A stretch of 9,619 nucleotides of DNA, taken from assembly GCA_903879765.1 (NCBI GenBank), contig CAIRMS010000143.1, positions 1 through 9,619 of the forward strand, read 5' to 3'. Each line of letters opens with the position of its first letter. The stretch's first letter is position 1. Shown here in pieces: positions 1-7,049 of this stretch. A model generated the notes under the pieces. The model had not been told where the DNA came from and made no database searches. It saw only the letters and a list, made by a program, of their open reading frames with translations. Source of the DNA: an uncultured Flavobacteriales bacterium (GTDB taxonomy: Bacteria; Bacteroidota; Bacteroidia; Flavobacteriales_D; Crocinitomicaceae). The translations under genes and the position numbers were made by a program.

Positions 1-570
1 CTTATCAACGAAGACTATAAAGACGCAAATGTTCACGTTTTAAGCGTTGGAAAGAAAATCAGAGACGTTTACAAGCGCACTGAATACAACTATGCGAATG
101 AACGCATCGAAAACATGGAAGATGTATATGCTGACTTACGTTTCGAGGTTGTTGCTCAATTAGCGGAAGAAATTATTCAGCAATTCCATAACAAATCGTT
201 TGATAAAATCGTATTGGTGTATAACCGTTTCATCAACGCTGCAACGCAATTTGTGGAAACGGAACAGTTCTTACCAATCGTTCCAACGGCAACAGAAGGT
301 GAAAATACCGGTGACTATTTATTCGAGCCATCAAAAATTGAAATTGTAGAGGATTTAATCCCTAAATCCTTAAAACTTCAATTGTACAAAGCTATTCGTG
401 ATTCATTTGCAGCAGAGCACGGTGCTCGTATGACCGCAATGCACAAAGCAACGGATAATGCGAATGAACTTCAAAAAAGCCTTAAATTAAGCTATAACAA
501 AGCACGTCAAGCTGCAATTACTAACGAAATCCTTGAGATCGTTGGTGGAGCGGAAGCCTTGAACGGATAA
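1..570 (+). CDS. atpG: ATP synthase F1 subunit gamma, C-terminal part (5' truncated)
   Basis: Gamma is the rotating central stalk of the F1Fo ATP synthase; its C-terminal helix runs through the alpha3beta3 head and couples rotation to ATP synthesis. The reading frame is open from base 1, so the gene starts before the window, and 189 residues are visible. Gamma chains are usually about 285-300 residues, so roughly 100 N-terminal residues are missing. The family's C-terminal signature is plain at visible residues about 138-187: EHGARMTAMHKATDNANEL, then a tyrosine/asparagine/lysine stretch, then ARQAAITNEILEIVGGAEAL, which is the conserved gamma C-terminal helix. The ATG at 115 is an internal methionine and not the start, because matching gamma sequence continues upstream of it. 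A strong terminator follows 20 bp after the stop, so this is probably the last gene of its transcript. The identification is secure. Confidence 0.97.
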   Translation, partial: LINEDYKDANVHVLSVGKKIRDVYKRTEYNYANERIENMEDVYADLRFEVVAQLAEEIIQQFHNKSFDKIVLVYNRFINAATQFVETEQFLPIVPTATEGENTGDYLFEPSKIEIVEDLIPKSLKLQLYKAIRDSFAAEHGARMTAMHKATDNANELQKSLKLSYNKARQAAITNEILEIVGGAEALNG

Positions 571-590
571 GCTTAACCATTAGAAATAGA

Positions 591-620
591 AAAGCCCAGA
601 CGATGCTGTCTGGGCTTTTT
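591..620 (+). terminator. Rho-independent terminator between convergent atpG and suf operon
   Basis: A perfect 11-bp stem is formed by AAAGCCCAGAC (591-601) and GTCTGGGCTTT (608-618) with a 6-nt loop, followed by a T-rich run (616-620, then C and TTT). It lies 20 bp after the atpG stop and 27 bp after (in the minus direction) the sufD stop. On the minus strand the stem is followed by TCTATTTC, which is less U-rich, so the element may also stop suf transcripts but is best oriented for atpG. Confidence 0.93.
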
Positions 621-645
621 CTTTGTACTTTATTTTCGTTTGAAC

Positions 646-1887
646 TTACAGTTCTAATTCCCAATTAAATCGTTGGTTGATTGTTTTGAAGACTTTCGCT
701 TTCACTTCAGGAATGGTTATTTTATCCAACACATCCGACATAAAAGCTGTCAACATTAATTGTTTGGCACTTTTTTCCGATAAACCTCTTGCACGTAAAT
801 AGAAAATAGCTTCATCGTCTAATTGACCTGTTGTTGAACCATGAGAACACTTCACATCATCGGCATAAATCTCCAATTCTGGTTTCGAATTTATACTGGC
901 ATCATCGCTTATTAGGACATTCGCATTGGATTGATACGCATTCGTTACTTGAGCGTCTTTTCGAACAAATACTTTCCCATTGAAAACTGCTACTGATTTA
1001 TCATCCATAATGCCCTTGTAAAGCTCATGGCTTTCACAATTGGGAACTTGATGATCAACCGTTGTATAATTTGCAACGTGCTGCTGTGCATTAAGCATGT
1101 ACATACCATTCAAATGTGTTTCAGCATGTTCTCCTAGAACTTGAATGTGCAAATCGTTGCGAACCAAGTTTCCGTTTAATGTCAGTGTGTTAATTTGGAA
1201 TACAGAATCTGCTTCTTGCCAAATCTCTTCATCCGAAAAAGAATACATTTCACTCGATTCCATTTGTATTTTTTCCACGTTGAAATGGGCTTGCTTACCT
1301 ACTTCAATAGACGTATGTACATGAGAGAAGCATTCATTGGTCTCTTCTGAAGCATACGTCAGAACTACTTTCGCTTGAGCATGCTCACCAATGGAAACAT
1401 GATGACGCGTAAAACCAGCATAAGATCCAGTACACACGTGTACAATTTCAATCACGGAATCAATAACCGTGTTTTTTGCTACATGCACACAAACGCCAGA
1501 GTGCGCATACAAAATATTCATTCCAGCAAAAACATCCTTTACACTTGATGAAGGCAATGACTGAGCTGAATTTATATAATCAATTGCGAGGCCTGTTGGC
1601 AAGGACGTTTCCGGAAGGTGTACCTTTCCATTAACAATAAAAATTGCGATAGCATCTGAACAAATCTGATGTTTACGGTAATCCGAAACAGATTTTTCGT
1701 CGCTTGATTCAAATTGAGCGTTTGCCAATTTTGCTAAACGTGTGTATTTAAAACGTTCAACTCTGGTTGTTGGAAAATCATTTTCCAATAAAAAAGTACG
1801 CGCCATCGCTGCCATAGGCAGTAATCCTTCGATTTCTGTGGACGTAAATCGACTTGTAAATTGACTTAATTTATTCGAGTTTTCCAT
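646..1887 (-). CDS. sufD: Fe-S cluster assembly scaffold subunit SufD
   Basis: SufD pairs with SufB in the cytosolic SufBC2D complex that builds nascent Fe-S clusters using sulfur delivered from a cysteine desulfurase. At 413 residues it has normal length. The fold is the SufB/SufD beta-helix with a helical C-terminal domain. The best family mark is at residues 342-383: CSHGSTTGQLDDEAIFYLRARGL in two overlapping parts, followed by the helix SAKQLMLTAF. His349 in CSHG is the likely counterpart of E. coli SufD His360, a proposed cluster-site residue (alignment from memory). The C-terminal motif also occurs in SufB, but the surrounding sequence and operon position favour SufD. The start codon lies 9 nt after the sufC stop, across a purine-rich GAAAAAGCA spacer, so translational coupling or an A-rich ribosome site is likely. 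No sufS follows; the gene ends at a terminator. Confidence 0.95.
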   Translation of the reverse strand: MENSNKLSQFTSRFTSTEIEGLLPMAAMARTFLLENDFPTTRVERFKYTRLAKLANAQFESSDEKSVSDYRKHQICSDAIAIFIVNGKVHLPETSLPTGLAIDYINSAQSLPSSSVKDVFAGMNILYAHSGVCVHVAKNTVIDSVIEIVHVCTGSYAGFTRHHVSIGEHAQAKVVLTYASEETNECFSHVHTSIEVGKQAHFNVEKIQMESSEMYSFSDEEIWQEADSVFQINTLTLNGNLVRNDLHIQVLGEHAETHLNGMYMLNAQQHVANYTTVDHQVPNCESHELYKGIMDDKSVAVFNGKVFVRKDAQVTNAYQSNANVLISDDASINSKPELEIYADDVKCSHGSTTGQLDDEAIFYLRARGLSEKSAKQLMLTAFMSDVLDKITIPEVKAKVFKTINQRFNWELEL

Positions 1888-1896
1888 TGCTTTTTC

Positions 1897-2649
1897 TTAC
1901 GCGTCAATTGAATCTTTGATCCAATCGTATCCTTTTTCCTCTAATTCTAATGCGAGCTCTTTCGTTCCAGTCATAACGATGCGTCCATTGTACAAAACAT
2001 GTACGAAATCAGGAACGATATAGTCTAACAATCGTTGATAATGCGTTATAACTATCGTCGCGTTTTTATCTGATTTCAATGTATTTACACCGTTTGCCAC
2101 AATGCGTAAAGCATCGATGTCCAAACCAGAATCTGTTTCATCAAGAACCGCTAATTTCGGTTCCAACATCGCCATTTGGAAAATCTCATTTCTTTTTTTC
2201 TCTCCACCAGAGAACCCTTCATTTACAGCACGAGAAGCCAATTTACTATCCAATTCAACGATAGCAGATTTTTCACGAACCCTTGCCATGAAATCCTTTG
2301 CCGAAATTTGATCTTCACCTCTGTACGCACGAATTTCGTTCAAAGCCGTTCGTAGAAAATTAACGTTTGACACGCCTGGAATTTCAACTGGGTATTGAAA
2401 AGCTAAGAATAATCCTTCCCTCGCGCGATCCTCTGTCGATAATTCCAATAAATCTGTTCCGTCGAAATCGACTGAACCAGCAGTTACTTCATAGTCTTCA
2501 CGTCCAGCCAAAACACTTGCAAGCGTACTTTTCCCAGCGCCATTCGGACCCATTATCGCATGAACTTCTCCCGCCTTAACTTCCAAGTTTAATCCTTTAA
2601 GGATTTCTTTTCCGTCAATACTTGCGTGTAAATTTTCAATTTTAATCAT
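1897..2649 (-). CDS. sufC: Fe-S cluster assembly ATPase SufC
   Basis: SufC is the soluble ABC-type ATPase that drives conformational change of the SufB-SufD scaffold. All nucleotide-binding elements are present in order in the 250-residue protein: Walker A GPNGAGKST (34-42), Q-loop Gln85 in FQYP, ABC signature FSGGEKKR (146-153), Walker B LAVLDE (166-171) running into TDSGLDIDAL, and the switch histidine in ITHYQRLL (His203). The FQYPVEIPGVS and SGGEKKRNEI wording is typical of SufC rather than transport ATPases, and no membrane partner is encoded nearby. The gene sits 45 bp after sufB, the longest gap in the operon, and the start is preceded by AAGAAAAGATAAGAG, a purine-rich leader. ORFs on the opposite strand inside this gene are shadows. 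Confidence 0.97.
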   Translation of the reverse strand: MIKIENLHASIDGKEILKGLNLEVKAGEVHAIMGPNGAGKSTLASVLAGREDYEVTAGSVDFDGTDLLELSTEDRAREGLFLAFQYPVEIPGVSNVNFLRTALNEIRAYRGEDQISAKDFMARVREKSAIVELDSKLASRAVNEGFSGGEKKRNEIFQMAMLEPKLAVLDETDSGLDIDALRIVANGVNTLKSDKNATIVITHYQRLLDYIVPDFVHVLYNGRIVMTGTKELALELEEKGYDWIKDSIDA

Positions 2650-2694
2650 CTCTTATCTTTTCTTAATCAGAACTAATTCCTTTAATTTTCTTTC

Positions 2695-4143
2695 TTATCC
2701 AACACTACCTTCTAGACTAATGGCAAGCAATTTTTGTGCTTCCACAGCGAACTCCATAGGTAATTGATTTAATACTTCTTTACAATAACCATTTACAATT
2801 AGGCTAATCGCTTTTTCCTCACTGATTCCACGTTGCATGCAATAAAACAATTGGTACTCACCGATTTTTGATGTTGTTGCTTCGTGTTCAATTTTCGCCG
2901 TTGGATTCTTACATTCGATGTACGGGAACGTATGTGCACCACATTCGTCAGTCATCAACAAGGAATCACATTGGGAGAAATTACGTGCATTTTGAGCACT
3001 TTTATTGATTTGTACGAGTCCACGGTATGAATTCTGTGATTTTCCTGCGGAGATTCCCTTAGAAATAATCGTGCTCTTCGTGTTTTTACCGAGATGTATC
3101 ATTTTGGTTCCTGTGTCTGCCTGTTGGTAATTATTGGTTACCGCTACAGAATAAAATTCTCCAATTGAATAATCACCTTTCAATACACACGAAGGATATT
3201 TCCAAGTGACCGCAGATCCCGTTTCAACTTGTGTCCACGATATTTTTGCGTGAGTATGACACATCCCTCGTTTTGTAACAAAATTAAATACTCCACCTTT
3301 ACCCTCTTTATCACCTGGATACCAGTTTTGAACGGTAGAATACTTGATTTCAGCATGATCCATGGCAATTAATTCTACCACAGCGGCATGCAATTGATTT
3401 TCGTCACGTTGAGGAGCTGTACACCCTTCAAGGTAAGAAACGTATGAACCTTCATCCGCTACGACTAACGTTCGCTCGAATTGACCAGTTCCACCTGCAT
3501 TGATTCGGAAGTACGTCGACAATTCCATTGGACATCGAACTCCTTTCGGGATGTAACAGAACGATCCATCCGTGAAAACGGCCGCATTTAATGCTGCATA
3601 AAAATTATCCGTCATAGGAACTACAGAGCCCATGTATTTTTTTACAAGATCTGGGTGATTTTGAACTGCATCTGAAAAAGAACAGAAAATCACACCTAGT
3701 TCTCCGAGTTTTTCTTTAAACGATGTAGCCACAGAAACAGAATCCATGACAAAATCCACTGCAACACCGGTTAAACGTTGTTGCTCCTCCATTGAAATCC
3801 CCAATTTTTTCATGGTTTCTTTCATTTCTGGATCAACATCATCCCAAGACTCGTATTTTTTTGTTTGTTTTGGAGCAGAATAATAAGCGATTGCTTGAAA
3901 ATCCGGTTTGTTGTAATGCACATGCGCCCACTCAGGCTCCGTCATTTCTTTCCAGATTGCAAAGGCTTTTAGTCGGTATTCAAGTAACCATTCTGGTTCT
4001 TCCTTCTTTTCAGAAATTAAGCGAATGATGTCCTCATTTAACCCAATTGGAACGGTATCCGACTCAATATCCGTTACGAATCCGAATTTATATTCTTGAT
4101 TTTCTAGATCTTGAGCTAACTCATTTTCAGTATATCCTGCCAT
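2695..4143 (-). CDS. sufB: Fe-S cluster assembly scaffold subunit SufB
   Basis: SufB accepts persulfide sulfur and, with SufD and SufC, forms the site where Fe-S clusters are assembled. The 482-residue length is normal. Expected functional residues are present when aligned from memory to E. coli SufB at a constant offset of 13: Cys241 (in LEGCTAPQ; E. coli Cys254), Cys392 (in FSQCDSLL; Cys405) and Glu419-His420-Glu421 (in KIEHEATTSK; the 432-434 region). Other strong family blocks are FTDGSFCYIPKGVRCPMELSTYFRIN (in two overlapping parts, 190-214) and QLFYCMQRGISEEKAISLIVNGYC (431-454). The start lies 9 nt after the sufA-like stop, with spacer GAAAAAGCT nearly identical to the one before sufD. 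The gene is intact and co-directional with its partners, and identification is secure. Confidence 0.97.
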   Translation of the reverse strand: MAGYTENELAQDLENQEYKFGFVTDIESDTVPIGLNEDIIRLISEKKEEPEWLLEYRLKAFAIWKEMTEPEWAHVHYNKPDFQAIAYYSAPKQTKKYESWDDVDPEMKETMKKLGISMEEQQRLTGVAVDFVMDSVSVATSFKEKLGELGVIFCSFSDAVQNHPDLVKKYMGSVVPMTDNFYAALNAAVFTDGSFCYIPKGVRCPMELSTYFRINAGGTGQFERTLVVADEGSYVSYLEGCTAPQRDENQLHAAVVELIAMDHAEIKYSTVQNWYPGDKEGKGGVFNFVTKRGMCHTHAKISWTQVETGSAVTWKYPSCVLKGDYSIGEFYSVAVTNNYQQADTGTKMIHLGKNTKSTIISKGISAGKSQNSYRGLVQINKSAQNARNFSQCDSLLMTDECGAHTFPYIECKNPTAKIEHEATTSKIGEYQLFYCMQRGISEEKAISLIVNGYCKEVLNQLPMEFAVEAQKLLAISLEGSVG

Positions 4144-4152
4144 AGCTTTTTC

Positions 4153-4476
4153 TTAAACAGAGAAAGACTCTCCACAACCACATGTTCGATCTGCATTCGG
4201 GTTTTGAAACACAAATCCTTTTCCATTTAATCCACCGGAAAAATCTAAGGTAGTTCCAATTAAATACAGGTAACTTTTCTTATCAACGACAACTTTGATT
4301 CCGTTATCTTCAAAGGATTTATCTCCTTCTAAATCCTGATTGTCAAATGTCAATTGATACATTAAACCTGAACAACCACCACCTTGCACACCGACACGAA
4401 TAAATAGACCTTCTTTACCCTCATCTTCCATTAATCTAATGGCTTGCTTCTTTGCATTGTCTGTAACTGTAATCAT
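4153..4476 (-). CDS. A-type Fe-S carrier protein (SufA/IscA/ErpA family)
   Basis: A-type proteins are small cytosolic carriers that accept newly made Fe-S clusters from a scaffold and pass them to target enzymes. This 107-residue protein has the whole family pattern: FIRVGVQGGGCSGLMYQL (25-42) with the first cluster cysteine Cys35, and the C-terminal CGCGESF (99-105) with Cys99 and Cys101. The middle DNGIKVVVDKKSYLYLIGTTLDF block is also typical. SufA, IscA and ErpA cannot be separated from sequence alone, so I leave the symbol empty; as first gene of a suf operon the role of SufA is the natural inference. It heads the operon, with a promoter match ending about 50 bp upstream of its ATG and an A/T-rich leader that has no strong Shine-Dalgarno sequence, as is common in Bacteroidota. 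Confidence 0.95.
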   Translation of the reverse strand: MITVTDNAKKQAIRLMEDEGKEGLFIRVGVQGGGCSGLMYQLTFDNQDLEGDKSFEDNGIKVVVDKKSYLYLIGTTLDFSGGLNGKGFVFQNPNADRTCGCGESFSV

Positions 4477-4487
4477 AATCAGTTTTT

Positions 4488-4517
4488 ATTTAGATTAATT
4501 ATAAATAAACTCTAAAT
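4488..4517. repeat. Inverted repeat in the suf leader
   Basis: ATTTAGA (4488-4494) and TCTAAAT (4511-4517) are perfect 7-nt inverted arms separated by 16 bp, with centres 23 bp apart. They lie between the predicted transcription start and the first suf start codon. As RNA the stem would be weak (one G-C pair); as DNA it could be two half-sites about two helical turns apart. In such A/T-rich sequence it may be chance. Confidence 0.35.
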
Positions 4518-4523
4518 CGTCCA

Positions 4524-4555
4524 CAAAATTACCACTTTTATGGTATTTGAACAAA
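4524..4555 (-). promoter_or_regulatory. Bacteroidota-type promoter of the suf operon
   Basis: Read on the minus strand, TTTG (4555-4552) is followed after 20 bp by TAATTTTG (4531-4524), an exact match to the Bacteroidota sigma factor consensus TTTG / TAnnTTTG with accepted spacing. Transcription would begin near 4515-4520, giving a leader of about 40 nt before the A-type carrier gene. The match is seen in the sequence; activity is inferred. Confidence 0.75.
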
Positions 4556-4608
4556 CGTTTATTTGATTATTTCTCTTAGAAAACACCGCGAGAAGCTGAA
4601 AGTTTTCG

Positions 4609-4635
4609 TTTGTAAAAAATAAAATTGTAATTTTC
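4609..4635 (+). promoter_or_regulatory. Possible promoter of the nidogen-domain gene
   Basis: TTTG (4609-4612) and TAATTTTC (4628-4635) resemble the Bacteroidota promoter. The last base of the -7 element is off consensus and the 15-bp spacing is short. It sits 27 bp before the ATG at 4663, the right place for a promoter divergent from the suf promoter, but the match is weak. Confidence 0.33.
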
Positions 4636-4662
4636 ACATTAATTCACTCAAATTCAAACTTT

Positions 4663-6078
4663 ATGAGAGCATTACTACTAGGGATTATCGGGCTTTTTAC
4701 GTTTACGGTTTCAAGTCAATCCATTAAACTGGATTCAAAAGAGTATCAAATTTTGAAATCACAGGGCTTGATTACCAATCAAACCTTGATAAACGCGGTT
4801 AATCCTTCAAATACCGGTATTCATTACACTGGAAAAGAAACAAAATCAGGCGTATGCGATTGTATTATTCCGTTGGATACTACATTTATCTTGGCCATGT
4901 TGCCAAACGATGATGAATTTTCCAATGTCATCGTACTTCCTTTTAACTTCAGCTTCTACGGGACTTCTTATGATAGTTTGTACATTAATAACAATGGAAA
5001 TATTTCATTCGATCTTCCGTATAGTACCTTTACCGCGAATCCTTTCCCGGATCCTAATTATAACATGATTGCTCCTTTCTGGGCTGATGTAGATACTCGT
5101 TCTGCCAACGGAGGAAGTGTGTGGTACAAGTTAAATCCACATTCTCTTGTGGTTGTGTGGGATCACGTTGGTTATTGGAATATGATGGAAGATAAATTGA
5201 ATACGTTCCAAGTAATTATTTCAGATGGACAAGACACCTTGGTTCCTGCTGGAAACAACGTATCCTTTTGTTATGGAGACATGCAATGGACAACCGGATC
5301 AGCGTCGTTAGGAGTCGGTGGAATTGGTGGAACACCTGCAACAGTAGGTGTGAACATCGGAAACGGTCTTGATTATTTTCAAGTAGGACAGTTTGATACG
5401 CTTGGAACCGCTTTTGATGGTCCATACAACACATTTGACGGTGTTGATTTTCTAGATGATCAAGAAATCTACTTTAATTTGTCCAGTTCTGCAACAAACA
5501 TTCCGCCGCTTGTCATGAGTAGCCTTATTTGTGATACGATTGATGTTTATACCGGTGATACGCTGCACAAAAGTTTAAATGCTATTGATTTCTCTATTGG
5601 TGTTAGCACTCCGGAAATTGGACAATTATTAAATACAGCGATTCAATGTTCAATGCCAAGCGCCTTGAGTTATGTTACCATTCCAAATGGTGAATTCACA
5701 CAATATGATATCACTTTTGATGCAACGAGTGTACCACCAGGAATGTACAGCATCGAAATGGATGTAACGGATAATGGTGTTCCTGCCCAAACTGTTCACA
5801 AATCCATTCCCATTCGCGTCATCTATGACACTAATTTAAGTGGCTTATCTCCTTTGACGGAAGATAGACTATTTGTATATCCAAATCCTTCGGGATCTTT
5901 AGTAAATATAGAAGGTGTTAAAACATCAGATAAAATCCAACTATTGGACCTTCAAGGAAAATTAGTATTAACCGGAACTCATTCTTTAGATGTTTCATCG
6001 CTTGAAAAAGGTGTTTATTTACTTCGTGTGACTCGTGATGGTAAACATGTTCAAACGATAAAAATCTTGAAAGACTAA
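4663..6078 (+). CDS. T9SS-secreted protein with nidogen-like domain and type A sorting domain
   Basis: This 471-residue protein is exported and probably placed on the cell surface or released; its function is unknown. Residues 1-20 form a Sec signal peptide with a long hydrophobic core (ALLLGIIGLFTFTV) and likely cleavage near the SSQS stretch. Residues about 90-272 resemble a nidogen-like (NIDO) domain: FNFSFYGTSYDSLYINNNG, then the hallmark MIAPFWADVDTR (135-146), GSVWYKL, and LNTFQVIISDG (179-189). Residues about 280-390 form a beta-rich linker that looks Ig-like or cadherin-like (SIEMDVTDNGVPAQ). Residues 399-471 are a T9SS type A domain: LFVYPNPSG, KIQLLDLQGKLV, LEKGVYLLRV, ending in TIKILKD. 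NIDO domains elsewhere occur in adhesive or extracellular proteins, so an adhesion role is only inferred. It is divergent from suf, and the next exported-protein gene follows after 32 bp. Confidence 0.9.
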   Translation: MRALLLGIIGLFTFTVSSQSIKLDSKEYQILKSQGLITNQTLINAVNPSNTGIHYTGKETKSGVCDCIIPLDTTFILAMLPNDDEFSNVIVLPFNFSFYGTSYDSLYINNNGNISFDLPYSTFTANPFPDPNYNMIAPFWADVDTRSANGGSVWYKLNPHSLVVVWDHVGYWNMMEDKLNTFQVIISDGQDTLVPAGNNVSFCYGDMQWTTGSASLGVGGIGGTPATVGVNIGNGLDYFQVGQFDTLGTAFDGPYNTFDGVDFLDDQEIYFNLSSSATNIPPLVMSSLICDTIDVYTGDTLHKSLNAIDFSIGVSTPEIGQLLNTAIQCSMPSALSYVTIPNGEFTQYDITFDATSVPPGMYSIEMDVTDNGVPAQTVHKSIPIRVIYDTNLSGLSPLTEDRLFVYPNPSGSLVNIEGVKTSDKIQLLDLQGKLVLTGTHSLDVSSLEKGVYLLRVTRDGKHVQTIKILKD

Positions 6079-6098
6079 ACTAGCGGTGGGATAATGTG

Positions 6099-6106
6099 TA
6101 TTTTTG
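6099..6106 (+). promoter_or_regulatory. Isolated -7 element just before the phosphatase gene
   Basis: TATTTTTG is an exact TAnnTTTG match ending 4 bp before the ATG at 6111. No TTG lies at the proper distance upstream; the nearest, at 6067-6069, is 29 bp away. If active, it would give a leaderless or near-leaderless message. Otherwise the gene is read through from the gene 32 bp upstream. Confidence 0.3.
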
Positions 6107-6110
6107 ACAT

Positions 6111-7049
6111 ATGAAAAATCACCTTATTACATTTGTTTTTTTACTCTTTTTATCCAGTCATTACGCTCAACAAGGTACTAATTCCTATCAAACAAAATAT
6201 GTAGTTATTTTGGTAATTGATGGTCCACGTTACAGTGAAACCTATGGCGATACTTCCTGTCGTTTGAGTCCGATTTTATGTGATTCACTTCGTTATGAAG
6301 GCGCATTCTATGAGGATTTTAGTAATAATGGTGTAACCTACACTGTTCCTGGTCATGCAGCAATTGCCACCGGAGTATATCAGCGTATTTCGAATTCAGG
6401 GACAAGCTTACCAAAAAATCCTTCATTATTCCAGTATTACCTTAAAGCAACTGGGGCGAAAAAAAATGATGCATATATTGTTGCCAGCAAAGGTAAATTG
6501 GATGTCCTAGCAAATACAGAAGATAAAAAATGGCATGACCAATTTTTGGCCGCTACCTATTGTGGAACAAATGGATCGGGAATAGGATATGGAAAAGACG
6601 AGAACACATTTCAAAAAGTAACGGAGTTAGTTACTAGTCCAAATGCGCCACATGTACTTTTAATCAATTTATTAGCTGTAGACGTATATGGTCATGCAAA
6701 TAATTGGGAAAAATACCAGGAGTCCATTACAGCATGTGACGCGTATGCGTCAAGTCTTTGGTCAATGATTCAAGCAAATCCACTGATGAAAAACCAAACG
6801 ACCTTATTCATTACAAATGACCATGGAAGGCATCTTGACGGAGTAAAATCAGGTTTCGTGAACCATGGAGATCGATGCAAAGGTTGTAGACACATCTCAC
6901 TATTAGTTTTAGGTCCAGATACTCCCAAAGGACTTTCGATTAAAAAAGAAGGCGAGTTAATCGATATTTCGAAAACCATTTCCACACTGCTTCACTTCGA
7001 CATGCCAACAAGCAAAGGTCGCTTTCTCGAAGAAGCATTTAAACCTTAA
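6111..7049 (+). CDS. Exported alkaline-phosphatase-superfamily phosphodiesterase/phosphatase
   Basis: A 312-residue metal-dependent phosphoester hydrolase of the nucleotide pyrophosphatase/alkaline phosphatase superfamily; the substrate is unknown. Residues 1-19 are a signal peptide (hydrophobic core LITFVFLLFLSS, likely cut at YA-QQ), so it acts outside the cytoplasm. The two-metal site appears complete: Asp37 (LVIDGPR), nucleophile Thr78 in YTVPGHA (Thr76 less likely), Asp191 and His195 (DVYGH), Asp237-His238 (TNDHGRH) and His261 (CRHISLLVLGP). That is the usual set of three Asp, three His and one Thr in phosphodiesterases of this superfamily. It is much shorter than PafA-type phosphatases and has no T9SS sorting domain, so periplasmic location is likely. 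A CKGC pair just before His261 is notable. Its stop codon overlaps that of the converging hutU by 4 bp. Confidence 0.87.
   Translation: MKNHLITFVFLLFLSSHYAQQGTNSYQTKYVVILVIDGPRYSETYGDTSCRLSPILCDSLRYEGAFYEDFSNNGVTYTVPGHAAIATGVYQRISNSGTSLPKNPSLFQYYLKATGAKKNDAYIVASKGKLDVLANTEDKKWHDQFLAATYCGTNGSGIGYGKDENTFQKVTELVTSPNAPHVLLINLLAVDVYGHANNWEKYQESITACDAYASSLWSMIQANPLMKNQTTLFITNDHGRHLDGVKSGFVNHGDRCKGCRHISLLVLGPDTPKGLSIKKEGELIDISKTISTLLHFDMPTSKGRFLEEAFKP

Noticed and set aside
115..117. ATG at 115 as a possible atpG start
   Set aside because: Gamma-subunit sequence continues in frame to base 1, so this is an internal methionine of a truncated gene.
2079..2579. Three plus-strand ORFs of 61-70 codons opposite sufC
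   Set aside because: They lie wholly inside a conserved, intact sufC on the other strand, have no recognisable domain and no promoter; they are shadows.
3180..4028. Short ORFs within sufB (3368-3180 minus, 3792-4028 plus)
   Set aside because: Both overlap confidently identified SufB sequence in other frames and show no family resemblance.
4553..4560. AAACGTTT palindrome at the suf -33 element
   Set aside because: Eight bases of low complexity, and the -33 match itself explains part of it.
4579..4607. GAAAAC ... GTTTTC inverted repeat in the divergent intergenic region
   Set aside because: Only six base pairs around a 17-nt loop in A/T-rich sequence; likely chance.
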